64,000 bases of DNA from assembly GCF_964656455.1 (NCBI RefSeq), contig NC_135716.1:104502389-104566388 (forward strand). Direction: 5' to 3'. The notes under the pieces are model-generated. The model had not been told where the DNA came from. It was given only the letters and a program-made list of their open reading frames with translations, and did not search any database. The translations under genes and the position numbers were made by a program. The DNA comes from Halichoerus grypus. Lineage: Eukaryota; Chordata; Mammalia; Carnivora; Phocidae. How positions within the stretch are numbered: position 1 is the stretch's first letter; every line of letters starts with the position of its first letter. Shown here in pieces: positions 21,606 to 33,519 of this stretch.

Positions 21606-21815
21606 TTGGTTAAGTTGAAATTCCTTAACAGGGATTAGCTGCTGTATATAAAGCTGATATAACAAGGAGACCCAAAACTATGGAGGTTCAAAAAATGAAT
21701 AACCCATTTATCTCTCACAAAGGTGAATGAACAGTCCAGGTGGAAGGCAGATCTACTACACCAGGTAATCCAGAAACCCAGGGATCTCCTCAGTGCTCCC
21801 CCACCCCTTAGGACC

Positions 21816-21984
21816 GGGGCATTCAAAGTGTGGTCCCTGACCAGTGGCATCAACATCTCTTGGAAACGTGTTAGAAATGATTCAGACCCACTGAATCAGA
21901 ATTTCTGGTGATGGGGACCAGGGATCTGTTTTAACGAGCCCTCCAAGGGACTCTGATGCTTGCTAAAGTTCGAGAACCACTGCC
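21816..21984 (-). mobile_element. MER5A-like hAT transposon remnant
   Basis: AAAGTGTGGTCCCTGACCAGTGGCATCA, then TGAATCAGAATTTCTGGTGATGGGG and the terminal GAGAACCACTGCC, match non-autonomous MER5A (hAT-Charlie group) read on the minus strand. Confidence 0.85.
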
Positions 21985-22483
21985 TTAGGATGCTATCCTT
22001 GTCTGCGTGGATGACATCCTTTCACCACTGCCACATCCACATGCCAGCTGGCAGAGATGAGGAAAGAAGAAAGAGGGGCAGCCAGCTTCCTGAACAGAAA
22101 AGTTCACAGAACACTTCGGCATATACCCCAAACAGTGACAACCTTAGTCACATGGTTGCTGCTTGAGGCATTCGGAGAAGCTGGGGCCACGCTAGCTGAG
22201 TGATCACATGTCCTGCCCGAACTCCGGAAGGGCAGGAGAAAGGAGAGAGCAGACAGTGGGCAGTAGAGGGAAGCCAGTTACCAGGGTCACCCCAGTTTAA
22301 ACCTGCAACTTAAATAAAATAAGGCTGTTACCATTTGGGCCCTTTAAGCATCGTGCCTTGAGCATACCAGCTTTTCGAGATCCTTTGAAAATGTTTCATA
22401 GCTGAAAAAAAGAATTCCTGGCTCTGATATATAAAAAAGAAAAGTTTGAAATAGAAATTAATATGCTATTAAAGAGTCAACTG

Positions 22484-23155
22484 CACATTATCGACAACAG
22501 CCAAACCATGGCGAGAGCCCAAATGTCTATCAACAGATGAATGGATAAAGAAGATGTGGTATATAGATATGGATATATAGATATATAATGGAATATTACT
22601 CAGCCATTTGCAATGTGGATGGAGCTAGAGTGCATTGTGCTAAGCGAAAGAAGTCAGTCAGAGAAAGACAAATACCATTGGATTTCACTCATATGTGGAA
22701 TTTAAGAAACAAAACAGATGAACATATGGGAAGGGGGAAGGGAAGAGGGAAACAAACCATAAGAGACTTTTTTTTTTAAGATTTTTTATTTATTTATGAG
22801 AGAGAGAGAGAGTGAGGGGAGACAAGCAGACTCTGCAAGGAGCCGGACGTGGGCCCGATCTCACAACCCTGAGATCATGACCTGAGCCAAAATCAAGCGC
22901 CGGACCCTTAACCTTAACCAACTGAGCCATCCAGGCGCCCCCGAAAAAAGACTCTGAAAGATAGAAAACAAACTGAAGTTCGATGGAGGGAGGTGGGTGG
23001 GGGATGGGCTATATGGGGGTTGGGGATGAAGAAGGGCACTTGTTATGATGAGCACTGGATGATGTATGTAAGTGATGAATCACTGAATTCTACTCCTGAA
23101 ACCAATATTGCACTATATATTAACTAACTAAAATTTAAATAAAAAATTAAAAAAT
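22484..23155 (+). mobile_element. L1 3' end, split by a SINE
   Basis: Carries the carnivore L1 3' wording: AACAGATGAATGGATAAAGAAG, GTGGTATATA, AATGGAATATTACTCAGCCA, TTTCACTCATATGTGGAATTTAAG, then after the insertion GGTGGGTGGGGGATGGG and AAATTTAAATAAAAA. The start AGCCAAACCATGG corresponds to the last part of the ORF2 region. It is 5'-truncated, hence not functional. Confidence 0.88.
22768..22942 (-). mobile_element. CanSINE nested in the L1
   Basis: Antisense SINE starting TTTTTTTTAAGATTTTTTATTTATTTATGAG and ending TGAGCCATCCAGGCGCCCCC. It interrupts the L1 between AAGAGACT and AAGACTCTGAAAG. This shows the SINE jumped after the L1. Confidence 0.92.
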
Positions 23156-23499
23156 AGTCAACTGCAAATCAACTCATTATTTATAAACTACTTTAAGTTG
23201 GGATCTGGCTACATTTTGATATGTTTGCTATGATGCGTGATAGGACCTCCGTAAGTGCTGAGGTCTGCACAGGTCTTAAAATAGCCCTGCATAAGTCCCC
23301 CCTGTAACCTCTTCCATTCTCACCTCTCCACCCCATCTCTCCCTCCCCCAGCCCTGCTCCAACCAGACTGCGGACCTGCCTTCCTTGAGCGTGCCTCAGT
23401 TTCTCCTCTTGCTCCCAGCTAGCCATGTCTGTTTGTTCAGGGCCGGCCATTCCCCTGGCTGCCTCTTTGCAATCTGCCCCCACCTTTGCCTAGCTAAGT

Positions 23500-23740
23500 C
23501 CTACTGACCTTCCAGGTCTGAGCTCAGACTTCACCTCCTGCAAGGAGTCTTTCTTGCCCCCCATGACAGCCTGTGTGCCTCAAAGCCCAGGCGTGTATCG
23601 CTGCCACAGCCAGGCTCCCCAGGGATTGGTTACGCCCTCTCCAAATGGTAAATTAGTCAGGGCAAGGCTCTCTTTTTGGTCAGAGTGCCCTGACACATTG
23701 TAAATACTTAAACATTTGTTGACTGAATAGGTCCCTTGGG
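23500..23740 (+). repeat. L2 3' fragment
   Basis: GGTCTGAGCTCAGACTTCACCTCC, AAGGAGTCTTTCTTG and the end ACATTGTAAATACTTAAACATTTGTTGACTGAATAGG follow the L2 3' consensus. Confidence 0.65.
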
Positions 23741-24589
23741 AACCTTTGATATGTGGGCTCAAGATTTCAGTCTTGATTGCTTTCTCAGGAGATACAACCA
23801 GCAGTCAGAGTCACGCAGCAAAGCATTGTTATTACTGATCTTTCTAAAATACTTTAAAAGCTTCATGTAACCGCATCCTCATGCTTTATGCCACCAAATT
23901 ATTTTTAAATAGAGCTTTTGTTGATAACAACCCCCGCTCATACAACCCCACACCCACCCCGACAGGATCCAATGTGTACTTTTCCTAGTACTCGATTTCA
24001 AAATCCACCAAAACGCGTGCTCTCACTACTGTCTCACATACTTTGGAAAACCAAAGGGTGAGTGGCAGCAGTGAAAAATCGCTCACTTCCTGTGCCTTCC
24101 CCGTCTGCTGTTAGCCAAGCCACAGAGCAGCCTCACTAAGCACGACGCTGAGACGGTCGAAAATCCCGTTTCAAACCCCAGCTGTGTTTCCTCCAATCTT
24201 GGTCTCTCAGTAGGAACACAACTGAGAATCCTGTTGGTATAAGCTTCTTTGGACTGTAAAAGAGGTTTTGCAAAGGAACAATAGCTTTAGGTTGCTTTAC
24301 GACCCGATTTAGGAGTGATTCAACTGCATGAGAGCATTTACCATTAGGAGAAAGCTCAATGGTAGAGTTTGTAGAAATTACGCATTTAGAAAATCATGGT
24401 GCTAGAAATGACCTGTCGTTTGTTCCTTCCTGAAGCTCTTTACCTGGGATACCTGAGGCCTTGTAATGATGGTTCCCAACTTTTCTTCTGCCCTGTCGGA
24501 CTTGAGAGAGCATCTCACCTCGCCTCAGCAACAGCGGTTCACTCCAGTGGTAGCGCTCCCTATCAGGGAAGTACCACAGAGTATGGTTC
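23741..24589. other. Intergenic, nothing recognised
   Basis: No repeat family or gene seen in about 850 bases. Confidence 0.45.
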
Positions 24590-24782
24590 TCAGCTGGGGG
24601 CCAACTGGAAATGTCTGGAAGCACTTTTGGTTGTCACACGTGGGGGCAGCGGGTGTCGCTCCATCTAATAGCTAGAGACTAGGGATGCTACTAAACATTT
24701 CACAATACACAGGACAGAATCCCCTAACAAAGAATTATCCAGCTCAAAGTGTCAGCAATGCCCAGACTGAGAAACCCTGCCA
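24590..24782 (+). mobile_element. MER20-like hAT transposon
   Basis: GGAAATGTCTGGAAGCACTTTTGGTTGTCACA, AGGGATGCTACTAAACAT, ACACAGGACAG and AAAGAATTATCCAGC...GAGAAACCCTG match the MER20 consensus landmarks. Confidence 0.8.
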
Positions 24783-24784
24783 GA

Positions 24785-24990
24785 GAGGTTAAGAGCTCAG
24801 GGCAAAAGCCAGAGCCTGTTTGTAGTTGCTGGCAAGTTATTTCACTTTTTGCGGATCTCAGTTTTCTCATTTGTAAAATGCAAATAACGTCACCTACCTG
24901 TAAGGGGCGGGGGGCGGGGGGCTTTTAATGATTAAATTTATGCAAACAGCTTCACCAAAGTGGACCGTGTGTAAGTGTGCCGCACACATT
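24785..24990 (+). repeat. MIR SINE
   Basis: GGTTAAGAGCTCAGGGC, CTGGCAAGTTATTTCACTTTTTGC and TCAGTTTTCTCATTTGTAAAATG are sense MIR. It includes a GGGGCGGGGGGCGGGGGGC block that has expanded inside the element. Confidence 0.85.
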
Positions 24991-25364
24991 AAGGACAATG
25001 GTGCTTCCCCACAGGGGATGGGGAGTGGAGGGCATAAAGGGATGCACCCTCCCAAAGAACAAATCTGGAGGGAGTGTGGGGTGCCTTACAAAACCTAGAT
25101 TTAGATAAACCAATTCTCCAGCTCTGAGTCACTGCCACAGGAAGTCCCTCTAAGCATTTTAAGAAAACTGTGATCCTCCCCAAATTTGCGTGCAAACATG
25201 TATGTGCATATTTGTGCATTTTCCTGGAGAAGATTAAATAATTATTTCAGCATCTCAAAGGAGTCTGTAACCTCAAAGGGTTAAGAGTCACTGATGTCAT
25301 TCAATCTCCTCCCTTTACGGAAAACCCAACCTAAAAACAGTAAATGACTTACCCCAAATCACAC

Positions 25365-25456
25365 AGAAAAAGTAATCTATTCTATTTTCCTCAGCTCAGA
25401 AATAAGGAGTCTGCTCGGGAAGCAAATTGGCACCATCAGTGTCCAGCAGCCTTTTC
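25365..25456. repeat. 92-bp duplication, copy A
   Basis: Differs at about seven positions, with no gaps, from copy B at 26357-26448. The shared block includes TTCTATTTTCCTCAGCTCA and GGGAAGCAAATTGGCAC. Copy A abuts a MIR-like end (CCCCAAATCACACAG). Confidence 0.9.
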
Positions 25457-25632
25457 TATGTCTCCAACCAGGCTGTCCCGCGAGACTGGTGCAGGGGTCC
25501 CCACTGAAGGGGGCTATGAGATTAAAGCAGTTTATAAACACACAACAAGATAACATAATAAACACAAACACAACTCCTCCTTCTAGCCCTATCAAATTAT
25601 AAAGCCCTAAATTTGTCTTTTCAGAGTTAGTT

Positions 25633-25762
25633 GAATGGTGATCTTCAAATCTCCTATACCAAAATCACCTGGGTCTGGATCAGAGCTACTCTCCGGGCCC
25701 AGGAATCTGATTCTAACAAGCTCCCCAGGAAATTCTCTTCTACACTAGTATTTGAGAATCAC
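25633..25762 (+). mobile_element. MER5-like hAT remnant
   Basis: CCAAAATCACCTGGGTCTGG, GGCCCAGGAATCTGATTCTAACAAGCTCCCCAGG and TTTGAGAATCACC are MER5 text, with the outer ends eroded. Confidence 0.6.
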
Positions 25763-26086
25763 CAAAGCAGAGGATATATGGAGACTGATCATGTTAGTTT
25801 TTGAGTGTTGATTTGTAAATTTGCCAAAGCATTTCTTTTCTGAACTACATTTTCAGCTTTTCCAGGAAAACCAATTTAAACTAAAATTGCTTTGGCTTGG
25901 TCTCTGTCCAGAAGTGGCTTTTTTTCCAGTAAGGGTTTAATATAGTTTATTTTTTTTAATGTGCTTAAAGAATATTTCTGTCTGGTAGAGATAGGGACTG
26001 GATGGAGACCATCCAGTTTCATGTTTTCAAGCATTTAGGAATTATTTTAGGTAACTGAAGTGGATCAAATTACTTTAAAAGAGCGC

Positions 26087-26110
26087 TGTGTGTGTGTGTG
26101 TGTGTGTGTG
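26087..26110. repeat. (TG)12 microsatellite
   Basis: Twelve pure TG units followed by AGTGTG. Confidence 0.95.
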
Positions 26111-26356
26111 AGTGTGTTTTCTCTCCTATCACTGATGGGGGAAAAGATCATACACTCTCCCATATTTGGCCACAATCATTATCATCCTTAATTGGAGTTG
26201 AGCAGGATCGACAAGATAACAAATGAAACAAGTTAAGAAAAATCTGAGAAACTGTTCATGTAATTTTGAAGCCTAAATTAGATTGATCGGGAAACAAATA
26301 AGACAACCAGGAGCGCCTATCCTGTTTCTACCTCATCGAGACAACCACTGGTGGTT

Positions 26357-26448
26357 AGAAAAAGTAATATATTCTATTTTCCTCAGCTCACAAATAAGGA
26401 GCCTGCTTGGGAAGCAAATTGGCACTGTCAATGTCCAGCAGCCTTTTC
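26357..26448. repeat. 92-bp duplication, copy B
   Basis: Second copy of the 25365-25456 block, direct orientation, 992 bases downstream. The flanks are unrelated to those of copy A and I see no target-site duplication or A-tail. Confidence 0.9.
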
Positions 26449-27516
26449 GCAGCATATTTCTTTCTTCCATAATCCACGAGAAACTTCCCTGGATGCTGGC
26501 TGGACACAGCCTCTGCAGCCCCTGTGAAAATAGCTGCCAAATATGTGTTTGAAGCCTCTCATCATGGAATTTAAGAGTTAAGGACATCACTACATTTTGG
26601 CACTGCATATCCACATATCCACTTAGATGTCCTTCCAACACCATAGACAAAACCCAAACTCTCCATGCTTGCCTTTTGTTGGGGCGTGGGGTAGGCGGAG
26701 GCGTTCTGTGTGCTAAGCACCCTATGAGCACTGCCTCATATCTTCCTAACCAGCCCCCCAACCCCCACATCTGGTGGGGAAAACTAAATGTGCGCACGGA
26801 TCCGGTCCGCAGAGAGGCAGCTCCAAAGGTCCAGCTTTCTTCGAGTGGGGCACAGCAATAGTCTCTACCATCTGTTGGTCATTATTGCTGGACCACATGG
26901 TTCTCCGGTGCTATCCTCTAATATCTTTGTCTTGCTATACAAGTGTAGTGCACATTTGTTTTGTAAACTGCCGAGCAAACCCCTTATTCATACTTTCTGG
27001 GGGGATTAGGACACGTACTACTATCCTTTACCTGATTTCAAAGAGAGGTGTCCTGTTCTTCTGTGAGCCCAATTCCCTCAAACTGCTAGATATGGTTTGT
27101 AGGTCTACAGCTGTCAGTAGCCATGCTATCTGCCATGCAGAGAATGAGAGAAGGGATTCCTGCTGGTTTCAAGCTCCTGGCTCCAACTATACCTGAAGTC
27201 CAGCCACTTCCTAGTCCTTGGGTTCTATAAGCCCCTTGTGTCCTAAGCTAAAGTTGGGTATCTCTCACAATCAAAAAAGACTAACCAACCCATGATCACA
27301 TAATTTCCTCAACTGGATTGTGAACTCCTTGCAGACATGACGAAGGCATGGAAAAGATGCCTTCTTGTCATTGTCCCACTTCTTTTTATTCCCCCCTCCC
27401 CATAGCTCCTAGCACAATCCCTTGAGCAAGATATATGTTAACTGACAGATAAGAGGGTACTATTTAGTCTATTATATCTCAACCTAAATGTCAATTTTGA
27501 GAGCCACCCTGAAGAA
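26449..27516. other. Intergenic, nothing recognised
   Basis: Several 60-150 codon open frames on both strands (for example 26333-26797 minus and 26774-27196 plus) carry no recognisable domain. Confidence 0.45.
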
Positions 27517-27530
27517 TTAAAATCTTATTT

Positions 27531-27916
27531 ATTTATTTATTTATTTATTTAATTTATTTAGAGAAAGAATGAGAGCAGGGGAAGGGCAGAGGGAGAGGGG
27601 GAAAGAGAATCTTTTTAAAAGATTTTTATTTATTTATTTGTGAGAGAGAGAGCAGGAGTTGAGGATGGGGAGGAGAAGCAGACTTCCAGCTGGGCAGAGA
27701 GCCCGATGTGGGGCTCGATCCCAGGACCCTGGGATCATGACCTGAGCCGAAGGCAGACGCTGAACCACCCAGGCGCCCCTAGAGAAAGGATCTTAAGCAG
27801 GCTCCATGCTGAGCATGGAACCCAATGTGGGGCTCTCTGGATCTCACAACACTGAGACCATGACATAAGCCAACATCGAGAGTCAGCCACTTCACAACTG
27901 AGCCACCCACGTGCCC
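27531..27916 (-). mobile_element. Older CanSINE (host of a nested SINE)
   Basis: Antisense SINE with a TTTA-repeat tail at the left. It is flanked by TTAAAATCTTATTT at 27517-27530 and again at 27917-27930, an exact 14-base target-site duplication that spans the whole composite. Confidence 0.9.
27613..27780 (-). mobile_element. Younger CanSINE inside the older one
   Basis: Starts TTTTTAAAAGATTTTTATTTATTTATTTGTG and ends CACCCAGGCGCCCC. The flanks AAAGAGAATCT and AGAGAAAGGATCT are the imperfect duplication of the host SINE sequence. Confidence 0.92.
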
Positions 27917-28589
27917 TTAAAATCTTATTTTAAAAAAGACAATGGTAAATGATTGGAAAGCTTGGCTTTCTTCTCCCAATTTCTTAACCCTGGTGTGTAC
28001 CAGGGATTACTGGACAAGTTTTTTAAAAGGAAAGAAGGATGGGAGGGAGGGAGGCAGGGAAGGAAGAGCTTAAAAAAACAATTTCAGGCTTAATGCTCCA
28101 CTTTCTGGTTCAGCCAGTCTGGGGTAGGGCCTTGGTGCCACTATTTTTTAAAACACTCCCCATGTGTTCTAAAGCAGTCAGAATTAAGAATCATTGTTCC
28201 ATATGAAATGCACTTTACGCTTGTTTTAATGTTAAATTTACATACATCCTTTAAACACAGCCAGTCGGGGAAATGGACAGTCTGGAAAGTTATATTCCAA
28301 TGAAGTTGAAAAGTTGTTCATCTCTTAGTCAATGTTGTCCGTTTGTGGAAAAGTAGTAAGGGCTCAGCAGGCAGCTCATTTTGTCCTACCAACGGTCTCT
28401 TCTCCTCTTGGTATCACCTTGAAGTTTAGAAAGTACAGAGCCTGCTGGGGTGGAGAGTTGGTGGGAGCGCGATACCAGATGGCTCCACTGGTCTGTTTCT
28501 TCTCATTCTTTGCCAGATGAACACATTCGGGTTTTTAATTAGAAACGAAAGATACCAATATTTACTCCTACACCTCCTGCTGCCTTCAA

Positions 28590-28850
28590 ACCATCTCAAC
28601 ACATGCTCCTCCTCTGTAAAGGCTCCTCAGACCGCACCTTCTCTTCTCGTTTTAACCACACTCACGCTCCTCCCTCAAGAACATCAGCCCTTCCCAGGAA
28701 AAGCGCGTCATCCAAATGGCTGGCCATTGTTTAGGTGTCTGTGTTCCTCGAAAGACTAGGAGCTTGAGCACAGGGGTTTTAACTTTATATCCGTAGCTCC
28801 TCAGTAGTCACTCACTAAATTTGTTCGGATGAATGAATGAATAAAATAGC
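28590..28850 (+). repeat. L2 3' fragment
   Basis: AGACTAGGAGCTTGAGCACAGGGGTTTTAACTTTATATCCGTAGCTC and the end TCACTAAATTTGTTCGGATGAATGAATGAA follow the L2 3' consensus. Confidence 0.65.
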
Positions 28851-30299
28851 AATCCACAGTCAACTTTCCAATCTCTGGGGGTCAGTGTGAATCACTTTCT
28901 TTGATTCCTTTCTTGCTGTCTCACTTCTTTTCTAGACCATCAAGAACACCAGAGGCAGCAGCCCATTAAACCTTCCCAAATCCTTTGTGATAAAGCCTCT
29001 TCAAAGGTCTGCTCCTAGCAGGAAGCTGTGTCAAACCAGGCTTCACTCAGGTTTCTACAACTAATGGCTAAGAATCTACCCAAGAAAGTGAAATCTCTAT
29101 CACACGTATTTCTGAAGCCCTCAGAGAAAATATGAAAAAGGTAGAAGTCAAGTGAAATAAAAGGGTCCCATCTGTACCTATTATGAGTCAGGTACCTGGG
29201 ATAGAGTGACAAAAAGCAGACATTAATTAAGGATGCCACAGCTTAGTGAGGGGGGAGAAATCACACTTTACCAAACACAACATATCACAAGCTGACCACT
29301 TAAACAACTGACAGTATGTGGCAAGTAAAATAAGGAAGCAGAAGCCTTAAAATGTAATTCACAAGAGGGTCTGTTTTTACCCAGCCTGTCATTTGGAACA
29401 CTGGGCATGTTTGTGTAGGAACAACAAAACACATAACATTCAGACAGCGTCATTATTTAAGCACAGAACAAGCTTTCAGAAAAAAAAAAATCTGGACATA
29501 TGATCCGTCAACACAATTCAGGTTAGCCGATTTGAGGGATTTAAATCTTTTACTCTTACTAATCTCTGATTTTTTTACAAGAATCATATTACGTCTTAAA
29601 ATAAAAGTAATATGTTGAGTAAAAACCACAATACGTGCTTTCCATAAAATATGTTATGAAGTAGAATTCCAATTATAATATAGTCAGGTACATTAATGCA
29701 TAGTGTTTAAGCCCATTGAAACCCAAAGAACAATATAACTTTGAAAAGAATTGCCCAGGGTTTATTATTGGGACAAGGTTAAAATTCATCTAAAGAATCC
29801 CTGAACAACCACAGGCTGTTTACTGGATATTGCTCATTGTTGTGTGAGCACAGGAAGAGCAGTTTTTCTGGAGCAGGCTACAAAGGTGCCGGGGCAGGTT
29901 GTTGTGGAAACCTCAAATCTGAACTTTCTGCCTTTTGGCCAACTAATCCTTTCAACGCTACATTAAAACAATTTTTTTTTACGATTTTAAGAATCTCATT
30001 TTCTTATATCAGTTCCAAGGGTATGAATTCTTGGACTTTCTAGATTCTTCGTGCTAGCTGAGAATTAGCAAGGGATTAGTACTTTATATATGACTCGAAG
30101 TCTCCTTGCCCCAAAACGTGATCTCTTTTCAAAGCAATAGCATGTTTTAACCAAACTTTTTCTGGACCTAACAATGTGTACACCAGCCTGAAGCTTTAAC
30201 ATGCTGACAGCTGTCTTGCTTGAGATGTTTCTGTTTATTTTATTTTGATATGTCCTTTCACACCCGTCAGACTGGCTACATGTCAGGAGCTTGGCTTTG
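28851..30299. other. Intergenic, nothing recognised
   Basis: AT-rich, with short open frames only. Confidence 0.45.
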
Positions 30300-30480
30300 C
30301 CATTAAGGCAATGTTTAAATCTGGGCTGGACCACTTGCTGGCTGTATGACCTTGGGCAAGTCATTCACTTCTCCATGTCCGCTCCCTCCACCTAAAACCT
30401 CTCAGTGCTGTCTAGCGAGATAACTTATGGATTTACTTATAGATTTACCTAGTGCATTGTCTGGATTACAATAATCACTC
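30300..30480 (+). repeat. MIR SINE
   Basis: GCTGGACCACTTGCTGGCTGTATGACCTTGGGCAAGTCATTCACTTCTCC is sense MIR. Confidence 0.8.
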
Positions 30481-30512
30481 AGAAAATGTATTGTTAACAT
30501 TCCCTCAAGGCA

Positions 30513-30699
30513 GGGGCGCCTGGGTGGCTCAGTCGGTTAAGCGTCTGCCTTCGGCTCAAGTCATGATCCCAGGGTCCTGGGATCGAGCCCCGCATCGGGC
30601 TCCCTGCTCAGCGGGGAGCCTTCTTCTCCCTCTCCCTCTAACCCTCCCCCCTCTCGTGCTCTCTCTCTCTCTCAAATAAATAAATAAAACCTTAAAAAA
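30513..30699 (+). mobile_element. CanSINE, close to consensus
   Basis: Starts GGGGCGCCTGGGTGGCTCAGTCGG, has a full tRNA-like head and ends CTCAAATAAATAAATAAAACC. A target-site duplication is not obvious. Confidence 0.93.
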
Positions 30700-30939
30700 G
30701 GTCCACAGATGCCAGGCTGGAAATGTAACTGGGATCATTTGAGCTGACAAAGTGTCTGGCTCATAGGTCTTTTCTCTAGAATATTCTTGGGAATTTTGAC
30801 TGGTACAACGCCTGTCCAGGGTAGCTCAACCTGGAGATCAGGCAAAATGGGAAGCCTGTTGGCATCTGTAACTTTCTCTGCACAAGCAGCCCTGTTGCTT
30901 CGTTGAAAGTGTTTTAAACTTCTTTATTTTGTGTTTTTG

Positions 30940-31310
30940 GTTGTTTTGTTTTTTTTTTTTGAAAATCCAGGCCTTTTTTGATTTACTCTTCATTTATTTT
31001 AGATTATTCTAGCTCATCCTTTTAAATTTTCAGCTCCTAAATGCTTTATTTTTTCACTGTCTCACTTTTAGATTTCTGTTTACCTCATTTTAAGCAGTTT
31101 AGCAATTTATATCAATATTTTATCATTTTAATTTCTATTTTTTATGGTTTTAAGTGTACCTTTTTAAAAGCCTCACTGTTGTCTTTATTTTCATTGGGGT
31201 CATTATTTTTTAGCTTTAATTTTTTCAATTACTTTTTTACTTCAATATTTTTGAAATCGAGATATTGTTAAAGCTATATTAATCTTTTTTTATTTCTTTC
31301 ACTTATTAAA
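30940..31310 (-). repeat. T-rich block, possibly antisense old L1
   Basis: A long stretch with far more T than A on the plus strand. L1 is A-rich in sense, so an antisense relic is the simplest reading, but I recognise no specific phrase. Confidence 0.3.
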
Positions 31311-31445
31311 TAACAGGTAAATACTAGGAGCAAAATTTTGAAACTTCTCTCTTAAAGCAAAGATGATTCAGGGTGTTTTTTCCTACTCTAGTTTGCCCTG
31401 AAAGGAAACCACTTTTGATTTTATCCATTTAAAAACAAAACATAG

Positions 31446-31560
31446 GAGCACCTGGGTGGTTCAGTTGATTAAGCGTTTGATTCTTGATTTCTGCTCAGGT
31501 CATGATCTCAGGGTTGTAAGGTCCAGCCCCGCAGTGCCCGGCTCCACGCTCAGCGTGGAG
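31446..31560 (+). mobile_element. CanSINE, 3'-shortened
   Basis: Head GAGCACCTGGGTGGTTCAGTTG and body through CCCGGCTCCACGCTCAGCGTGGAG, followed directly by A-rich AAAAAAACAAAAAACAAAAA. The CT-rich block is missing. Confidence 0.85.
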
Positions 31561-31775
31561 TAAAAAAACAAAAAACAAAAACCAGAAAAGAGAACTCTGG
31601 CCCATCTGGAGCCCTGGAGACCCAAAAGGATAGCATTCCTTTCTACTAGATCACAACTCCTCCCCTCCACAAAGAAGTCTTCACAAACAGGACCGTGGGT
31701 CAACTTCATAAAGTAGAACTGCACATTCATTCAAATGGGCTTTGGTTACTACAAAATTAGTCAGCTAAAATATTT

Positions 31776-31969
31776 GGGACGCCTGGATGGCTCAGTTAAG
31801 CGTCTGCCTTGCCTCGACTCAGGTCATGATCCCACGGTCCAGGGATCCAGTCCCGCATCAAGCTCCCTGCTCAGTGGGGAGCCTGCTTCTCCCTCTGCCT
31901 CTGCCCCTCCTCCCCCTGCTCATGCTCGCTCTCTCTCTTTCTGACAAATAAAATCTTTTTTAAAAAAAT
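31776..31969 (+). mobile_element. CanSINE
   Basis: Head GGGACGCCTGGATGGCTCAG with a few bases deleted next to it, then CAGTGGGGAGCCTGCTTCTCC and the tail CAAATAAAATC. Confidence 0.9.
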
Positions 31970-31985
31970 GTTTACATAGCGGGCA

Positions 31986-32515
31986 TGAGACCGGTGTCTG
32001 TAGAAAGGCCCGCTTTCAAGGTTGGCCTTGGCTTCCACCTGGAAACAGCTTCCTGCTCTGATGTCAGACTTCCCCTAATGATAATGGTGGTTCGCTGTGC
32101 CCAGACCATGCAAATGCTAAGGTTTTTGCAGAACGCCGGCTTTCCTTCGGGAGGTCTGGAGTTTTGGTTCATGCTGATCAGAGGGTGCTCACGTGACCAG
32201 CCCCCGGTAAGAACCCTGGTGCCTAGTCTCTAATGAGCTTCCCAGGTAGACAACACTTCACTTGTGTTGTCACCACTGGCTGGGGGAGAGTTAAGCACCA
32301 TCCTGTGTGACTCCACTGGGAGAGGACCCTTGGAAGCTTGCACCTGGCGTCCTCCAGACCTTACTCCACACACCTCTTCCCTTCTGCTAATTTTGCTGTT
32401 TCCTTTCACTGTAATAAATTTTAGCTGTGAGTGCAGCCATATGCTGAGTCATGTGAGTCCTAACAAATCATAGAACGGGGCGGGGGGGTTGACCTTGGGG
32501 ACTCGGACAAACAGG
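31986..32515 (+). mobile_element. Solitary LTR-like relic of an endogenous retrovirus
   Basis: GC-balanced block of about 530 bases with a late TTTCACTGTAATAAATTTTAGC poly(A)-signal region followed by GAGTCATGTGAGTCC, GAACGGGG and GACCTTGGGGACTC, resembling a common mammalian ERV LTR 3' end. No gag, pol or env remnants flank it. The family name and ends are uncertain. Confidence 0.5.
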
Positions 32516-33519
32516 GCTTCTCCTAGCTGCAGAATGGTTGATAATTAGTTCCTGACTTAGTCATTGACGTTTAGCTCTCTTCTAGACCAGATGGGTGAAC
32601 TTTTCCTCTTTTGGATTACTCTAGAAATTAACAGCCCCAACCACCTGTCACTTCAATAGGAATCTCGGGGCCAGGGCCCCTCACTCAGGCTCTGGCACAG
32701 TGTCTGAGAAGGAGAAGTCTGAGGCTGGTGCTCCGTGCTGATGGGACCTGAGATGCTCTGAGCGCAGGGGGTCATTGACGTGGTCCACTGGCCATGACTC
32801 CATGGTCATTGAAGGCATGTGATCTAAGTGATAAAGTAAGGTACTAACTCAGCCTCAAGCAGCAGGAAAATAAATCTCGGGCTGGCTGTTGTACTTGTGA
32901 AGGAAATAGGTGTAAAGAATGGCCAAGGGAGAGAAGAAGTGAATATTTTATATTTTCTCAGATCAGGAAAAACTAGGCCTATCTAAAACCCCCCTGGTCA
33001 CAGTCAGCATGTGCCATGTTATTTACAACCCAAGCTATAGGAGAAGCTAATTGATTACATCTTTCTAGAATTGAAAAAAACTGCCTGGAACTTGCCTCTT
33101 GGGGCATGGTATCTGTCTCAGAATGTGCAGTGTGGTGGGAAAAGTCACTCTGCCGGCAAGAAACCTAGATTTTTTAAAAATGGTGTCATTTCCTCCAGAG
33201 TCTTACTCTATTTTTTTTAAGACAAGAACAGATTGGCTCCTTTAATCTCAAATCTCTAGGACCCCCATATCTTCCAGGTTTTACTTCAGTACAAAAAAAC
33301 ATGTGTTATACTTCTCAGCTTCATCTCCATTAGCTCTCAGTAAAGGCCAGATGTACACTAGATAACTGATAGATAGATAGATACTTATATAGACTATCAT
33401 TATACTATTCTGATCTCTGATTTCAATTTATCTTTTCAACTTTCTATTCTATGTACCTGACAATCATTTGTGGAGATCTGGGTGTCAAAATTGACAATCT
33501 CACTTGGAGATAATCTCTT
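32516..33519. other. Intergenic, nothing recognised
   Basis: Includes a short ATAG repeat at about 33368-33383. No gene signal. Confidence 0.45.

Noticed and set aside
30513..30699. tRNA-like sequences in the SINE heads as possible tRNA genes
   Set aside because: They continue into the CanSINE body and AAATAAA tail and have no complete acceptor stem.
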